The translations under genes and the position numbers were made by a program. Of a stretch of DNA of 64,000 nucleotides, positions 45,068 through 53,524 are shown one piece after another. This DNA is from JABMMZ01 sp964505065 (lineage in GTDB: Bacteria; Bacteroidota; Bacteroidia; NS11-12g; UBA955), in the NCBI GenBank assembly GCA_964505065.1, contig CAZDGF010000001.1, positions 1-64,000 of the forward strand, given 5' to 3'. Position 1 is the first letter of the stretch. Every line of letters starts with the position of its first letter. Under the pieces are notes generated by a model, which searched no databases, was not told the DNA's origin, and saw only the letters and a program-made list of their open reading frames with translations.

Positions 45068-46972
45068 TTACTCTAAACTCATTAATTGCTCAAATATTGT
45101 TTCAAAATCTTTATTTTTACTGATTAAAGAATTTTCGTTCTGTTTGTATTGTTCAGAAAGTGTGCCAATTTTTTCAGCATTCGCATTTTCGGCAAGTTGG
45201 GTTTCTATTTGCGTTTTACTGGCTTTCAATTCGTTTATTTCAAGTTCGATAGTACTTAATTGTTGTTGCAATTGTTTTTTTTGCTTATCTGCTACTTTGG
45301 TATCAGGCAATACCTCAATGGGTTTTGCTGCAGTATTTGTTTTATTAGAAACTTTAGCCTCGGCAGGTTTGTTTTTCTCTCTTTGAGCCATCCAGTATTT
45401 CCATTCATCGTAGGGACCTTCATATTCTTTAACAATCTCATCTTCTATCCACCATATTTTATTGGCTACATTGGCTATAAAATATCTATCGTGCGATACG
45501 GTAATGAAAGTGCCTTCAAACATTTGCAAAGCCTGTATTAATATATTCATACTTTGAATATCCAAATGGTTGGTTGGCTCATCGAGTAGTAAAAAATTGG
45601 CTTCCTCTACTAAAGTTTTAGCCAATGCCACACGGGCTTTTTCGCCTCCGCTCAATACTTTTATTTTTTTGTAAACATCATCGCCACTAAATAAAAATGA
45701 GCCTAAAATTGTACGCAATTCGTTTTCAAGTTTTGTAGAACCCATATTGGCAAGTTCTTCCAATATTTCATTTTGAATATTTAGGCTTTCTAATTGATGC
45801 TGCGCATAAAAAGTTTTTTCAATATTGTGTCCGTATTCTACTTCGCCTGTGTAGCCTTCGCTTTTATCAATTATGCGCAATAATGTACTTTTTCCTTTTC
45901 CATTTGCACCTATTAAAGCTATTTTATCGCCTCTTAATATTTGGGCACTTGCATGGTTAAAAATAGTTTGCTCATCGTAATTTTTACCAATATCTTTAAG
46001 TGTAATAATTATTTTTCCGGGCTGTTGGCGCACTTTAAAACGCAAATTCATTACCGATTCATCGCTTACAACCTCTTCAATTCGCTCTATTTTATCCAGC
46101 ATTTTCATACGGCTTTGAGCCATTGTAGCTTTGCTGGCTTTGGCTTTAAATCTATCTATTAGTTTTTCCTGCTGCTTAATAAACTGTTGTTGGTTTTCAA
46201 AAGCTCGGTTTTGAAGTTCGTCTCTATCGGCTTTTAGTTCTAAAAATTTGGAATAATTGCCAGTGTATTGATAAACTCTTTTATTGGCTACTTCTACAAT
46301 TTTATTTACCATTTTATCCAAAAATTGTCTATCGTGCGATACAACAATAACACAACCCTCAAAAGATTGTAAATACTCCTCTATCCATTCTATACTTGGC
46401 AAATCCAAGTGATTGGTAGGCTCATCGAGTAAAAGTAAACGAGGGTTTTGCAATAATAATTTTGCCAACATTACCCGCATACGCCAGCCTCCGCTAAATT
46501 CTTTCAAAGGGCGTTGCAAATCTGCTGTTTTAAAACCCAATCCTTCCAATATTTCTTCGGTTTTAAATTGAATATTATAGCCATCTAAAGCCTCAAATTG
46601 CTCTTGCTTATCGCCCAATAAATTTAGTATTTCATCTGAATGGTCGAACTCCAAACGCTCTATAATTTCATCTATTTCTTTTTGCAATTGCAAGGCTTTA
46701 TCAAAAGCTTGAAGGGCTACTTTATAAATAGAATCATCGCTTTCATAACTTAATAAGTCTTGATTTAAAAACCCAATAGTACAATCTTTAGATTTAGACA
46801 TTGAACCTTCTGTAGGCTGATACTCGTTCGTAATAATGCGCAGCAAGGTAGATTTACCAGTACCATTTTGCCCTACCAAGCCTATGCGTTCTCCTGGTTT
46901 TATTTGCCAGTTTACATCTTTGTACAAATATCTGCCGCCAAAGTCGAATCCTAAATCATTTAAAGTTAACAT
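45068..46972 (-). CDS. ABC-F family ATPase
   Basis: 634 residues with two nucleotide-binding domains. Domain 1 has Walker A GQNGTGKSTLL, signature FSGGWRMRVMLAKLL and Walker B LLLLDEPTNHLD. Domain 2 has GANGKGKSTLL, LSGGEKARVALAKTL and LLLDEPTNHLD. No transmembrane part. A C-terminal coiled coil follows (about 560-634). ABC-F proteins act on the ribosome (translation rescue or antibiotic protection); the exact subfamily (Uup/EttA type) is not decided. A TATTTTTG box (46984-46991) precedes the ATG by 11 nt. It probably heads the transcript ending in mltG. Confidence 0.93.
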   Translation of the reverse strand: MLTLNDLGFDFGGRYLYKDVNWQIKPGERIGLVGQNGTGKSTLLRIITNEYQPTEGSMSKSKDCTIGFLNQDLLSYESDDSIYKVALQAFDKALQLQKEIDEIIERLEFDHSDEILNLLGDKQEQFEALDGYNIQFKTEEILEGLGFKTADLQRPLKEFSGGWRMRVMLAKLLLQNPRLLLLDEPTNHLDLPSIEWIEEYLQSFEGCVIVVSHDRQFLDKMVNKIVEVANKRVYQYTGNYSKFLELKADRDELQNRAFENQQQFIKQQEKLIDRFKAKASKATMAQSRMKMLDKIERIEEVVSDESVMNLRFKVRQQPGKIIITLKDIGKNYDEQTIFNHASAQILRGDKIALIGANGKGKSTLLRIIDKSEGYTGEVEYGHNIEKTFYAQHQLESLNIQNEILEELANMGSTKLENELRTILGSFLFSGDDVYKKIKVLSGGEKARVALAKTLVEEANFLLLDEPTNHLDIQSMNILIQALQMFEGTFITVSHDRYFIANVANKIWWIEDEIVKEYEGPYDEWKYWMAQREKNKPAEAKVSNKTNTAAKPIEVLPDTKVADKQKKQLQQQLSTIELEINELKASKTQIETQLAENANAEKIGTLSEQYKQNENSLISKNKDFETIFEQLMSLE

Positions 46973-46983
46973 GTTGAAACGTG

Positions 46984-46991
46984 CAAAAATA
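46984..46991 (-). promoter_or_regulatory. -7 promoter box of ABC-F gene, TATTTTTG
   Basis: Exact TAnnTTTG on the minus strand, 11 nt before the ATG at 46972. Confidence 0.45.
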
Positions 46992-47048
46992 GGCTTTTTT
47001 AAGGGAATTTTATCATTAATATTTAAAGAATTTATTCATTAAGTACAT

Positions 47049-47080
47049 AAAAAAACCCCTAAAAAATTAGGGGTTTTTTT
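47049..47080. terminator. bidirectional terminator between tRNA-Cys and ABC-F gene
   Basis: Perfect palindrome: AAAAAAACCCCTAA, loop AAAA, TTAGGGGTTTTTTT. GC core of 4 pairs flanked by A and T runs works as an intrinsic terminator on either strand. It lies 3 nt past the 3' end of the minus-strand tRNA. Confidence 0.85.
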
Positions 47081-47083
47081 ACG

Positions 47084-47154
47084 AGGTCGAAAGCGGATTC
47101 GAACCGCTGTACGAGCTTTTGCAGAGCTCTGCCTAGCCACTCGGCCATCCGACC
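47084..47154 (-). tRNA. tRNA-Cys (anticodon GCA)
   Basis: A 71-nt cloverleaf read by hand on the minus strand. Acceptor stem GGTCGGA pairs with TTCGACC (one G-U). The anticodon arm is GAGCT-CTGCAAA-AGCTC, with anticodon GCA. The T arm is AGCGG-TTCGAAT-CCGCT, and the D arm GCC/GGC. The discriminator is T, typical of tRNA-Cys. CCA is not encoded. Confidence 0.95.
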
Positions 47155-47167
47155 TTTTTAAGGAATG

Positions 47168-47175
47168 CAAATGTA
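47168..47175 (-). promoter_or_regulatory. -7 promoter box of tRNA-Cys, TACATTTG
   Basis: Exact TAnnTTTG on the minus strand, 13 nt before the 5' end of the tRNA. It lies in the gap after holA. Confidence 0.5.
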
Positions 47176-47203
47176 AGGCATTTTTAAAGAATAAAAAATA
47201 TTT

Positions 47204-48256
47204 CTACATAATTTTTAAATGCGCAGGCATTTCTGCTACACGCAGTATTTTTACGGTCATTTCTATTATCAATTGTCCATCATCTGTATTGCCGCTATCA
47301 TTTATACCTTTGCTGCGCAAATCAAAATATTTTAACAAGCCAAATATTTTTTCTACCAATACAGGTGGGTAATTATTGCTTGCTGTTATATATTCTTGCA
47401 CAAAAAATTCGTTCATGCCTATGGCAATGGCTATTTCTTTTCTTGTTTTACTGCGAATGGTATATACAGCATATACTTTGGCAAAATAGCCGTACAAATT
47501 AGCAATAATGGGAATAATAGGATTTGCTTTAGGATTGGAGGCAAAATAATTGGCTATTTGTACCGATTTGTTAAAGTTTTTTTCGCCAATGGCTTTTTGC
47601 AATTCAAAAATATTAAAATCTTTGCTAATACCTATATTTTGCTCAATGTGCTGCATACCAATTAAGCCAACATCAGCTTTTACATTGATAAGCATTTTAT
47701 CTATTTCATTGGTAATTTTACCCAAATCGTTACCTAAATAATCACTTATTAATTGTAAGGCTTTGGGCTCTATATTTCTACCTTTTTGTTTAAAGTATTT
47801 TTCTATCCAAGGTGTAATTTCATAATCACGCATACGCTCGCTTGTAAATTGAGTGTATTTGGCAAATAATTTAGCATACTTTGTGCGTTTATCTAATTTT
47901 TTACCTTTATAGCATAATACCAATATTGTAGATGGTGTTGGATTTTCGAGGTAATCTTCTAAATTTTCTAAATCGTTTAAATTTTGTGCTTCTTTTACCA
48001 ATATCAATTGGTATTCACTCATCATAGGATAGCGTTTGGCTGCCATTTTAATATCCAATGCACTGGTATCTTTACCATAAGTTATTATTTGGTTAAAACT
48101 TTTTTCTTCAGGTTTTAATACATGCTCTTCCAGCAATTCTGAAAGGGCATCAATAAAATAAGTTTCTTCGCCCTCTAAAAGATACACAGGGGTAAATCTT
48201 TTATTTTGAATATCGCCTCTTATTTGGTCGTATTTTATGGTTGTACTATTTGCCAT
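47204..48256 (-). CDS. holA: DNA polymerase III subunit delta
   Basis: 350 residues. The delta subunit of the clamp loader opens the beta clamp. The N-terminal AAA+-like domain begins with FTPVYLLEGEETYFIDALSE (the family F/YxLxGEExxxI signature), then ALDIKMAAKRYPMMSEYQLI and LVLCYKGKKLDKRTKYAKLF. The helical lid and collar follow (IEPKALQLISDYLGNDLGKI; NIFELQKAIGEKNFNKSV). Normal length. Divergent from the HsdR_N gene with 25 nt between starts. Confidence 0.93.
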   Translation of the reverse strand: MANSTTIKYDQIRGDIQNKRFTPVYLLEGEETYFIDALSELLEEHVLKPEEKSFNQIITYGKDTSALDIKMAAKRYPMMSEYQLILVKEAQNLNDLENLEDYLENPTPSTILVLCYKGKKLDKRTKYAKLFAKYTQFTSERMRDYEITPWIEKYFKQKGRNIEPKALQLISDYLGNDLGKITNEIDKMLINVKADVGLIGMQHIEQNIGISKDFNIFELQKAIGEKNFNKSVQIANYFASNPKANPIIPIIANLYGYFAKVYAVYTIRSKTRKEIAIAIGMNEFFVQEYITASNNYPPVLVEKIFGLLKYFDLRSKGINDSGNTDDGQLIIEMTVKILRVAEMPAHLKIM

Positions 48257-48266
48257 TTTTTAATTT

Positions 48267-48274
48267 TACTTTTG
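48267..48274 (+). promoter_or_regulatory. -7 promoter box of HsdR_N gene, TACTTTTG
   Basis: Exact TAnnTTTG ending 7 nt before the TTG start at 48282. A TTG at 48241-48243 with a 23-nt spacer may be the -33 element. Predicts a message with a leader of a few nucleotides at most. Confidence 0.45.
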
Positions 48275-48281
48275 CCACACT

Positions 48282-48722
48282 TTGCAGTTAAACTTTAAAG
48301 CATACGAATTTAAGCTCAAAAAGCTGAATGGTAATACACAAATATTCGACATTATTAGAAAAAAGTATATTGCCCTTACGCCAGAAGAATGGGTAAGGCA
48401 GCACGTTATTCAATTTATAATTGAAGAAAAACAAGTAGGCGTAGGGCTTATAGCAGTAGAAAAATCTTTAAAATTCAATGGGCTTTCTAAACGTTTTGAC
48501 ATTGTTGTAAGCAATAACAATGCTGAACCTATATTATTAGTAGAGTGTAAAGCACCCAATATCGCATTAACCCAAGCCACTGTGCAACAAGCGGGTATTT
48601 ATTTAAAAACCATTAAAGCTAAATTTGTAATGCTAACCAATGGTTTACAACATATTTTTTTACAATTAAATTTAGATAATATGCAATATGAATTTATGGC
48701 GGATTTGCCTATTTTAAAATGA
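48282..48722 (+). CDS. stand-alone type I restriction HsdR N-terminal-like (HSDR_N_2) protein
   Basis: 146 residues. A compact PD-(D/E)XK nuclease fold: Glu60 (VGLIAVEKSL), Asp73 (KRFDIVVSNN), and the ECK triplet (LLVECKAPN, Glu88, Lys90). The N-terminal IRKKYIALTPEEWVRQHVIQ is the signature of the Bacteroidota HSDR_N_2 family. No helicase or methylase is nearby, so it is not a restriction system; a role in DNA repair or replication is suggested by its habit of standing beside holA. The start is TTG; there is no ATG before the nuclease core. Confidence 0.88.
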   Translation: MQLNFKAYEFKLKKLNGNTQIFDIIRKKYIALTPEEWVRQHVIQFIIEEKQVGVGLIAVEKSLKFNGLSKRFDIVVSNNNAEPILLVECKAPNIALTQATVQQAGIYLKTIKAKFVMLTNGLQHIFLQLNLDNMQYEFMADLPILK

Positions 48723-48789
48723 ATTAGGTTTAAGTTATAAATTATGAATATTCTATAATTTAATAATATTGTTCTTTTTTTTAGTTTTT

Positions 48790-48908
48790 TACTTTTTGCT
48801 TGCCCAAAAAGTAAAGCAAAAAAGGCCCCACGAAATCCAAATTTTAATTTTATTTCATATTACTTCAAAAGGTAGTTGGCTAAAATTAAAATTTCACACA
48901 TTTCGTGG
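48790..48908. repeat. long-hairpin intergenic repeat
   Basis: Left arm 48828-48852 (begins CCACGAAATCCAAATTTTAA) pairs with right arm 48881-48908 (ends CATTTCGTGG) with a 3-nt bulge; loop about 28 nt. Just upstream, TACTTTTTGCTT and AAAGTAAAGCAAAAA form another inverted pair. A frame of 65 codons through it begins MFFFLVFYFLLAQKVKQKRP; such peptides are typical spurious calls over a repeat, not a gene. Confidence 0.65.
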
Positions 48909-48991
48909 ACACCAGCCGCACCCTTTGCTACAAATAATTCGACAGATTAAATTTGCTTATCCCTAACTCAGATTAAAATATTGAACAAAAA

Positions 48992-49450
48992 TTACTCTGA
49001 AATATAACCCTTGTCTATAAGCCAAGGACCATTTTTAGCGGCTGTAGTTGCTAATACATCGCACACTTCGTTTTCAGCATTCCCTGCATGCCCTTTTACC
49101 CAGTGCATTGTTACGGTATGTTTAGCAAATAAGGGTAAAAAACGCTGCCATAAGTCAATGTTTTTTTTATCTTTCCAACCTTTTTTTTGCCAAGCCCACA
49201 CCCATTTTTTTTCTATTGCATCGCATACATATTTACTGTCTGTATAAATATGAATATTTAATTTTTCTTTATTCAATGTTTCCAATGCAACTATAACTGC
49301 CAAAAGCTCCATTCTATTATTGGTAGTTAATGTAAAAGCTTGGCTAATTTCTTTGCGCACACTCCCCCATTTTAACACCACGCCATAGCCGCCTTTACCA
49401 GGATTGCCAAGCGATGAGCCATCTGTATATACTACTAATTGTTTTTCCAT
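48992..49450 (-). CDS. rnhA: ribonuclease HI
   Basis: 152 residues. It removes RNA from RNA-DNA hybrids. The four catalytic acids are present: Asp10 (VVYTDGSSLGNPGKGGYG), Glu48 (NNRMELLAV), Asp71 (IYTDSKYV) and Asp131, with the active-site His121 in WVKGHAGNAENEVCD. Length and spacing are like E. coli RNase HI. Its start overlaps the end of folC by 16 nt, so both are made from one message. Confidence 0.96.
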   Translation of the reverse strand: MEKQLVVYTDGSSLGNPGKGGYGVVLKWGSVRKEISQAFTLTTNNRMELLAVIVALETLNKEKLNIHIYTDSKYVCDAIEKKWVWAWQKKGWKDKKNIDLWQRFLPLFAKHTVTMHWVKGHAGNAENEVCDVLATTAAKNGPWLIDKGYISE

Positions 49451-50676
49451 TCTATAATTTCTGCCACTACAAAAGTACTACCTCCAATAAATATAACATC
49501 ATTTGTATTTGCATTTTTTTTTGCATTTTGTAAAGCTTCTACTACATTGCTGTAAGCCTCTCCTTTCAGTCCTATTGTATTACATTCCGTTTTTAAATCG
49601 TTGGCATTAAGTGCTCTTGGCAAATTGGGATTGCAAAAATAATAGATTGCATTTGTGGGCAAAAGTTTTAAAATTTTTGTTCTGTCTTTGTCTTTTACCA
49701 TACCAAAAACGATGTGTAATTTTTCGTATTTTAAACTTAATAATTGCTCGATAACCAATTTTAATCCATGGTCATTATGCCCTGTATCTGCAATTATTTT
49801 AGGGTTTTTGCCTAATACTTCCCATCGTCCTTTAAAGCCAGTCAATTGCTGCACATTTTGCAAAGCTTTAGCCACTTTAAAATATTCTAACTTCAAATTC
49901 AAAGTATTTAATACCTCAACTGCTTGCATTACAGTTACCAAATTTTTTTGCTGGTAATTGCCTTTCAAATCACATTCTATCTCTGTGTTATAATAATTAG
50001 GATTGGTATCTGCAAAATAAATAGGTGCATTTTCTGTTTTTGCTTTTTCTATAAATACATTATCAGTTTCGGTATTGCTTTCTCCTATAACTACTGGTAT
50101 GTTTAGTTTAATAATACCTGCTTTTTCTGAAGCTATTTTTGCTAAAGTATCGCCCAGCAAATCTGCATGGTCGTAACCAATATTGGTAATAATACTAATA
50201 ATAGGATTGATAATATTTGTACTATCTAATCGTCCGCCCAAGCCTGTTTCTATAATGGCATAATCTACTTTTTGCTGGGTAAAATATTGAAAACACATAG
50301 CCACTGTAATTTCAAAAAAAGAAGGCTGAATTTCATCAATAAAAGGTGTTATTTTTTCTACAAAATTGATTACAAACTCTTGGCTTACCATTTCGCCATT
50401 AATTCTTATACGCTCTCTAAAATCTAATAAATGGGGCGAAGTATAGAGCCCAGTTATATAGCCATGTTGCTGCAAAATAGCCGACAGCATATTGCTTGTA
50501 CTGCCTTTGCCATTTGTGCCTGCTATGTGTATGCTTTTAAATTGATGTTGCGGATTGCCCAATGCAGCACATAATTTAATGGTATTTGTTAAATCTGGCT
50601 TAAGCGCAGCCGCTCCATCTCTTGTAAAATAGGGCAATTTGGTATAAAGGTAATTGAGGGTTTCGGGGTAGGTCAA
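49435..50676 (-). CDS. folC: bifunctional folylpolyglutamate/dihydrofolate synthase
   Basis: 413 residues. It adds Glu to dihydropteroate and folates. The P-loop IHIAGTNGKGSTSNMLSAIL (about 49-68), YTSPHLLDFRERIRINGE (substrate loop), ETGLGGRLDSTN, ITNIGYDHADLLGDTLAKIA and SEKAGI are all present, with IIADTGHNDHGL in the C-terminal domain. The start is TTG at 50676: no Met lies before the P-loop, and MTYPETLNYLYTKLPYF aligns to the family beginning. It overlaps rnhA. Confidence 0.95.
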   Translation of the reverse strand: MTYPETLNYLYTKLPYFTRDGAAALKPDLTNTIKLCAALGNPQHQFKSIHIAGTNGKGSTSNMLSAILQQHGYITGLYTSPHLLDFRERIRINGEMVSQEFVINFVEKITPFIDEIQPSFFEITVAMCFQYFTQQKVDYAIIETGLGGRLDSTNIINPIISIITNIGYDHADLLGDTLAKIASEKAGIIKLNIPVVIGESNTETDNVFIEKAKTENAPIYFADTNPNYYNTEIECDLKGNYQQKNLVTVMQAVEVLNTLNLKLEYFKVAKALQNVQQLTGFKGRWEVLGKNPKIIADTGHNDHGLKLVIEQLLSLKYEKLHIVFGMVKDKDRTKILKLLPTNAIYYFCNPNLPRALNANDLKTECNTIGLKGEAYSNVVEALQNAKKNANTNDVIFIGGSTFVVAEIIEWKNN

Positions 50677-50892
50677 TTTTGGAATTTTAGGATTTATAGA
50701 TTTAATTATTGTTAAATTGTTGAATTGTTATTTTGTTAAATGGCTCTTTCATGCTGAGGAACAGCCTGCCCCGTTTTAATGCGGGGAAGCATCTATATAT
50801 TGTTGAATTATTTTAACGCAAAGTCGCAAAGAAATTTTACTTTGAAAGGATATTATACTTTTTTAAATTCAAAAATCCCAAAATCAAAAATT
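50677..50892. other. intergenic region with hairpin
   Basis: No gene. A hairpin CCCCG-TTTTAATG-CGGGG is found at about 50770-50787, next to AAGCATCT. Repeats of AATTGTTGAATTG-like sequence lie around it, similar to those at 3940-4040. Confidence 0.45.
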
Positions 50893-51873
50893 TCATTCTT
50901 CTCTTCCTATCATTTTCTCTTGTTGCGTGGGCTCTTCTTCTTTTGTATTTTGGGGTTCTTGCTCTTTAGGCATATCTGGCAATTCTGGCTGCCCTGCATT
51001 TACCCAACAGGTGTACCATAGGCTGCCAAGCAATGTAATAGAGCTTCTTAATCTGTTTTCTACCATATTGCCTAATTCATTGTGGTATGCCTTACAAAAA
51101 TCTTGCGAATATACTTTTACTACAGTATTGCCTTTGCTTTCTAAAGCATATTTTTTATCCAATGGAAAATTATCGCTTACTTTTTTTTCGGTTTTTAGCA
51201 CACTATCTACCAAGCTAAAACTTTGCGCATAAGCCTGCCAAATAGCATTTACAGCCGTATCTGTATAAACTGCCAAGCCTGTAAAAAAATCATATTCAGT
51301 ATTAAATAATTCTGGCAAGCGGCTTTCCCACAAGCCATGAATACCTACTTGATTGGTTTTTTGCCCATTGTAATTGCTTGTAGCATGCAGCGGCACATGG
51401 CAATCGCCCACATAATGCCCCAAATCTGCACTTAATTTCAATATGCGTGCTGCATCTTTTGTCTTAAAAGCTTCTGTCAATCTGTACATCATAGTTTGTA
51501 TATACCAAGGCACAATGCCGTGGTGTTGCACTGTATCTTCTGTATATTTTGCTATGGCATCTTTGTAATATTTTGGAATGGTATCTAAAGGCAAACAATG
51601 TTCATAAAAGTCTCCATCAAGGTAATGTCTGCAAGCTTCTTCAGCCATAATGTAGCGTCTTTTATCTGCATCTATAGCATGAGCAGTAATATAATCAATA
51701 TGGGCTTTGTAAAATCCAAAAAGTGGTTTTGGTAAAGTATAAACCGAGAGTTCATTTATTTTTTTATGCCCATAAAAACCCCAAGCAAATGATAAATTAG
51801 TAATAAAGAATGTTGAATTAAGAATTAAGATTTTTAGAAAAACAGAAGACGGGAGACGGAAGAAATTATTCAT
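50893..51873 (-). CDS. secreted zinc phospholipase C / S1-P1 nuclease-like protein
   Basis: 326 residues. A signal peptide ends at SFA30, leaving Trp31 as first mature residue: WGFYGHKKINELSVYTLP. A tri-zinc enzyme of this fold uses the N-terminal Trp amino group as ligand. Further ligands are in ADLGHYVGDCHVPLHA (HxxxDxxxxxxH) and VGIHGLWESRL (HxxxWE). The family includes PC-specific phospholipase C and P1 nuclease. Periplasmic. The C-terminal ~30 residues are low complexity and charged. It overlaps purN by 8 nt at the 5' end and is last in the operon. Confidence 0.8.
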   Translation of the reverse strand: MNNFFRLPSSVFLKILILNSTFFITNLSFAWGFYGHKKINELSVYTLPKPLFGFYKAHIDYITAHAIDADKRRYIMAEEACRHYLDGDFYEHCLPLDTIPKYYKDAIAKYTEDTVQHHGIVPWYIQTMMYRLTEAFKTKDAARILKLSADLGHYVGDCHVPLHATSNYNGQKTNQVGIHGLWESRLPELFNTEYDFFTGLAVYTDTAVNAIWQAYAQSFSLVDSVLKTEKKVSDNFPLDKKYALESKGNTVVKVYSQDFCKAYHNELGNMVENRLRSSITLLGSLWYTCWVNAGQPELPDMPKEQEPQNTKEEEPTQQEKMIGREE

Positions 51874-52450
51874 TCAAAAACCTTTCTACTACTAATGGTA
51901 AATGCTCGTGTTCTAAATCGTGTATTTTAGATGAAATTGTTTCTATAGAATCGTTTTCTGTAATTGCACATTTTGCTTGAAACAATATTTTGCCTTTGTC
52001 AAATTCTTCGTTTACCAAATGAATGGTAATGCCTGTTTCTGTTTCGTTGGCATTCAATACAGCCTCATGAACATGGTGTCCATACATTCCTTTTCCTCCG
52101 TATTTTGGCAATAAAGATGGATGTAAATTAATAGTTTTACCACCAAACGCTTGAATAAAATTTTGAGGTACTAACCATAAAAAACCAGCCAACACAATTA
52201 CGCTTGGTGCATATTGGTTTACTTTTTCAATTATAGTAGAGGTTTCATAAAAATCGTATTTATTAAATAATTGAATAGCCACTCTGTTTTCCAATGCTTT
52301 TTGAACAATACCTGCATTGGATTTATTACAAAATATAGCACTTATAGCTATATCTTTATTATCTTCAAAATGCCGAATAAGGTTTAAAGCATTGCTGCCG
52401 TTGCCAGAGGCAAAAATAACAATATGTTTTTTTTCAGCGTAGTTCTTCAT
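51866..52450 (-). CDS. purN: phosphoribosylglycinamide formyltransferase
   Basis: 194 residues. The third step of purine synthesis: it transfers formyl from 10-formyl-THF to GAR. Motifs: IVIFASGNGSNALNLIRHF (phosphate binding), VLAGFLWLVP, INLHPSLLPKYGGKGMYGHH (catalytic Asn and His) and VNEEFDKGKILFQ (catalytic Asp). Normal length. It abuts the DUF4837 gene (no gap) and overlaps the phospholipase gene. Confidence 0.95.
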   Translation of the reverse strand: MKNYAEKKHIVIFASGNGSNALNLIRHFEDNKDIAISAIFCNKSNAGIVQKALENRVAIQLFNKYDFYETSTIIEKVNQYAPSVIVLAGFLWLVPQNFIQAFGGKTINLHPSLLPKYGGKGMYGHHVHEAVLNANETETGITIHLVNEEFDKGKILFQAKCAITENDSIETISSKIHDLEHEHLPLVVERFLNE

Positions 52451-53524
52451 TTATTTTATACTTTGTGCAATGGCTTCAAACAGGCGAATATCCTTATCTT
52501 TTACATTCAAATTGGCCTTATTTACATAACCTTCAAAGGCAAATATCGTATTTTTTTCGGGTATATGAATAGTATATCTTAAAAAAGGACCTGCAAGGCT
52601 AACGCCTTTTACTGTCCACCAACCATTAATTTTAGAGGCTTTATAGCCATTCAAATTTACCATTTCTTTTAAGCGTGTTGGGTAATAATCGCTTTCGGAA
52701 GTACTCATATAAGTGCCTGCTATTTCCCCAGGAATATTGTATTTACAAATAGAATCTCTTACACTTCTTACATTTAAATAATTAAAATCTGTAGTATCTT
52801 TATAGGGATAAGTATGCAGCATTATACCAAACACTTTTGGCTCATTTGCATCGGCTTTGTTTTGCATTTCAAACAAATAAAAATTTTCACTTTTTTGCTT
52901 TAGCGTAAAATTACTTGGAATAGCAATGCCTACGCCAAATTTGGTTTTTATTTCGTTGTAAATTTCTGTATTTTGGGTAGAATCTTTTAAAGCATTTACT
53001 TGTGCTTTCAATTCATTTTTAAGCAAAGTACGGATAATATTTATTTGATCGATTTCTAATTTTTGTTTAATTTGTTCAATCGTTTTTCCAAAAACAAAAA
53101 GCACCTCTTGGTTATTGGCTAAAATATTTGAAACACTTTTAGTGTTAACAATACCAGAATTAATATAACTTTCAACTTCATTATCTTTAAAATTTTGAAA
53201 TAAAAAATCTAAAGATTTAACATTTTTTTCAGTTACTAATACTAAAATAGTTCTTTGATTGAAAAAAAAATCTTTAAATTCATTAATTGTTGGTTGAAGA
53301 ACTTGGCTGAAAGGTTCTGTAAGTGCATTGTTTCCTTTTGTTGAAAGAAATATATCGTTATAAACATCTTTTAAAGCTTTGTGTATTTCCTCATCGGCAA
53401 CTATGGTAAGCGTACCCAAATCTCCAACGGCATTGCCTTTGAGTTGTTTATCATTTTGCTTGCATGCTATAACAAATAAAGAGATGGAAGCTACATAAAA
53501 TAGTTTTTTAATTGGTGTGAACAT
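52451..53524 (-). CDS. DUF4837-like lipoprotein
   Basis: 357 residues. The signal MFTPIKKLFYVASISLFVIA followed by Cys21 is a lipoprotein signal. The body (GTLTIVADEEIHKALKDVYN, INEFKDFFFNQRTILVLVTE and the C-terminal GWWTVKGVSLAGPFLRYTIH) fits the DUF4837 family of Bacteroidota envelope lipoproteins. Function is unknown. It is co-directional and abuts both the mltD-like gene (upstream) and purN (downstream), so it is translated in one operon. Family call is moderately certain. Confidence 0.7.
   Translation of the reverse strand: MFTPIKKLFYVASISLFVIACKQNDKQLKGNAVGDLGTLTIVADEEIHKALKDVYNDIFLSTKGNNALTEPFSQVLQPTINEFKDFFFNQRTILVLVTEKNVKSLDFLFQNFKDNEVESYINSGIVNTKSVSNILANNQEVLFVFGKTIEQIKQKLEIDQINIIRTLLKNELKAQVNALKDSTQNTEIYNEIKTKFGVGIAIPSNFTLKQKSENFYLFEMQNKADANEPKVFGIMLHTYPYKDTTDFNYLNVRSVRDSICKYNIPGEIAGTYMSTSESDYYPTRLKEMVNLNGYKASKINGWWTVKGVSLAGPFLRYTIHIPEKNTIFAFEGYVNKANLNVKDKDIRLFEAIAQSIK

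Noticed and set aside
48769..48966. 65-codon frame beginning MFFFLVFYFLLAQKVKQ
   Set aside because: It lies on a long hairpin repeat and looks like common spurious predictions.
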